From positions 1 to 8,146 of the forward strand of contig JAJKJG010000181.1 in assembly GCA_021154065.1 (NCBI GenBank): DNA of 8,146 nt. Reading direction: 5' to 3'. Both the position numbers and the translations under genes were made by a program. Source of the DNA: Methylobacterium sp. GTDB taxonomy: Bacteria > Pseudomonadota > Alphaproteobacteria > Rhizobiales > Beijerinckiaceae. How positions within the stretch are numbered: position 1 is the stretch's first letter; each line of letters opens with the position of its first letter. Under the pieces are notes generated by a model that did no database searches, was not told where the DNA came from, and saw only the letters and a program-made list of their open reading frames with translations. This document shows, in pieces, positions 7,465-8,146 of the stretch.

Positions 7465-8146
7465 GTGTTTTCGGGGGAGCTCGCTACGTCTTCTGACGCC
7501 ACCCTCGTCGAGGACCCGGCCGCCGGTGAGGCGCCTCGGACGCCGGCGCAACGGGAGGCGGCGGCGGCGTCCTATGGGCCGCCCCTGGTCGACGGCGAGC
7601 GCTGGCCGCGCCCGGCGTCGCGCGGCGTCTCCGAGCGGGTCGCGGCCCCCGTCATGTCGGCGCTTGCCCATGTGGCGCTCGTCGCCGGCCTGCTGCTGGC
7701 GTCGCCGATCGGGGCGCCGATCGAAACGCCTGAGTTCATCGAAATCCCCGTCGAAGTGGTGGCGCTACCGGCGGCGGGCGAGCCAGCCGCCACGCCGGCC
7801 GAACCGGCCGCGGCACCAGCCGAACCGGTCACCGCCGATGTCGTTCCGGAGCTGCACCTGCCGGTGCCGCCGGAGGTCGCCGATCCGGATATCCGCCCGG
7901 AGAGCGCGCCGGCCGCGGTCGCGGCGCTCGATCTGCCGCCGCCGCCGGAGGTGGACGCACCGGCGATCGCGGCGGAGCCTCCGCCTGCGCTCGAGACCGC
8001 CGAGGTCGCCACCCCACCGCCGCCACCGGATCCGGTCGAGCCCGCGCCGCCGATGCACGATGAATCCGAACCGAGGCCGGTTCCGGTGCCACCGCAGCGG
8101 TCGGCGGGCCTGCCGCGTCCGGAAGCGCCGCCGAATCGGCAGGCGA
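7465..8146 (+). CDS. Single-pass, proline-rich TonB/TolA-like envelope protein (N-terminal part, runs off the window)
   Basis: An open plus-strand frame runs to the window end (227 codons from the proposed start, no stop). It encodes a cytoplasmic N-terminus of about 60 residues, one hydrophobic segment (roughly 62-80, core SALAHVALVAGLLLASP), then a short PEFIEIPVEVV stretch and a long region dominated by Pro, Ala, Glu and Val (PAEPAAAPAEP, LPPPPEV, TPPPPPDPVEPAPP). This is the layout of TonB-family energy transducers, whose rigid Pro-rich arm spans the periplasm. Other Hyphomicrobiales envelope proteins (TolA-like, DUF930-type) share it, and the diagnostic C-terminal domain lies outside the window. 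No ATG precedes the membrane segment in this frame except at its edge (7654). GTG at 7465 with AGGGG (7456-7460) four nt upstream is the best start; TTG 7417 or GTG 7372 are alternatives. Codon positions are GC-rich like the neighbours. Confidence 0.6.
   Translation, partial: MFSGELATSSDATLVEDPAAGEAPRTPAQREAAAASYGPPLVDGERWPRPASRGVSERVAAPVMSALAHVALVAGLLLASPIGAPIETPEFIEIPVEVVALPAAGEPAATPAEPAAAPAEPVTADVVPELHLPVPPEVADPDIRPESAPAAVAALDLPPPPEVDAPAIAAEPPPALETAEVATPPPPPDPVEPAPPMHDESEPRPVPVPPQRSAGLPRPEAPPNRQA

Noticed and set aside
7572..8092. Gly/Ser/Ala-rich and Arg-rich open frames on the minus strand at the right end
   Set aside because: They mirror the Pro/Ala/Glu codons of the plus-strand TonB-like protein and have no independent support.
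7780..8146. Repetitive CCG/GCC-rich tract as a DNA repeat array
   Set aside because: The periodicity reflects Pro/Ala/Glu codons in a coding frame; there is no constant repeat unit or spacer pattern as in CRISPR or tandem repeats.

Overview
The window looks like chromosomal DNA from a GC-rich alphaproteobacterium, most likely Hyphomicrobiales (Rhizobiales). The basis is the very high GC content, the gene order tRNA-Leu / tig / clpP / clpX on one strand, and ClpX, ClpP and trigger factor sequences of alphaproteobacterial character. No mobile element, CRISPR array, rRNA gene or phage remnant is visible. Most of the window is ordinary core genome.

Left part (1-3101, all on the minus strand): a protein quality-control block. 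In transcription order it runs tRNA-Leu(UAG), a probable terminator hairpin, tig (trigger factor, nascent-chain chaperone), clpP (serine protease subunit of ClpXP) and clpX (unfoldase, cut off by the left window edge). tig and clpP are 48 bp apart and probably co-transcribed. clpP and clpX are separated by 235 bp that contain a strong 9-bp stem, so clpX may have its own leader or promoter.

Middle (3335-5905): a cytoplasmic PHB-depolymerase-family esterase on the plus strand. Its upstream region carries two TGC-rich imperfect palindromes that resemble operators of the PHB regulator PhaR. It converges, with only 6 bp between stop codons, on a minus-strand NAD(P)-dependent dehydrogenase of the homoserine-dehydrogenase-like, SAF-domain type (COG4091, the group that includes the Brucella DXR-like enzyme DRL). 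That gene uses a TTG start supported by a good ribosome binding site.

Right part (5906-8146, plus strand): divergent from the dehydrogenase lies a Tat-signal amidohydrolase of the COG3964/Atu3266 type with a complete binuclear metal site. It is followed by the start of an unfinished gene for a single-pass, proline-rich, TonB-like envelope protein that runs off the right edge.

The most interesting unresolved points are the divergent dehydrogenase / exported metallohydrolase pair (substrates unknown), the putative PhaR-like control of the esterase, and the structured clpP-clpX spacer. I see no convincing evidence of an entirely new system.
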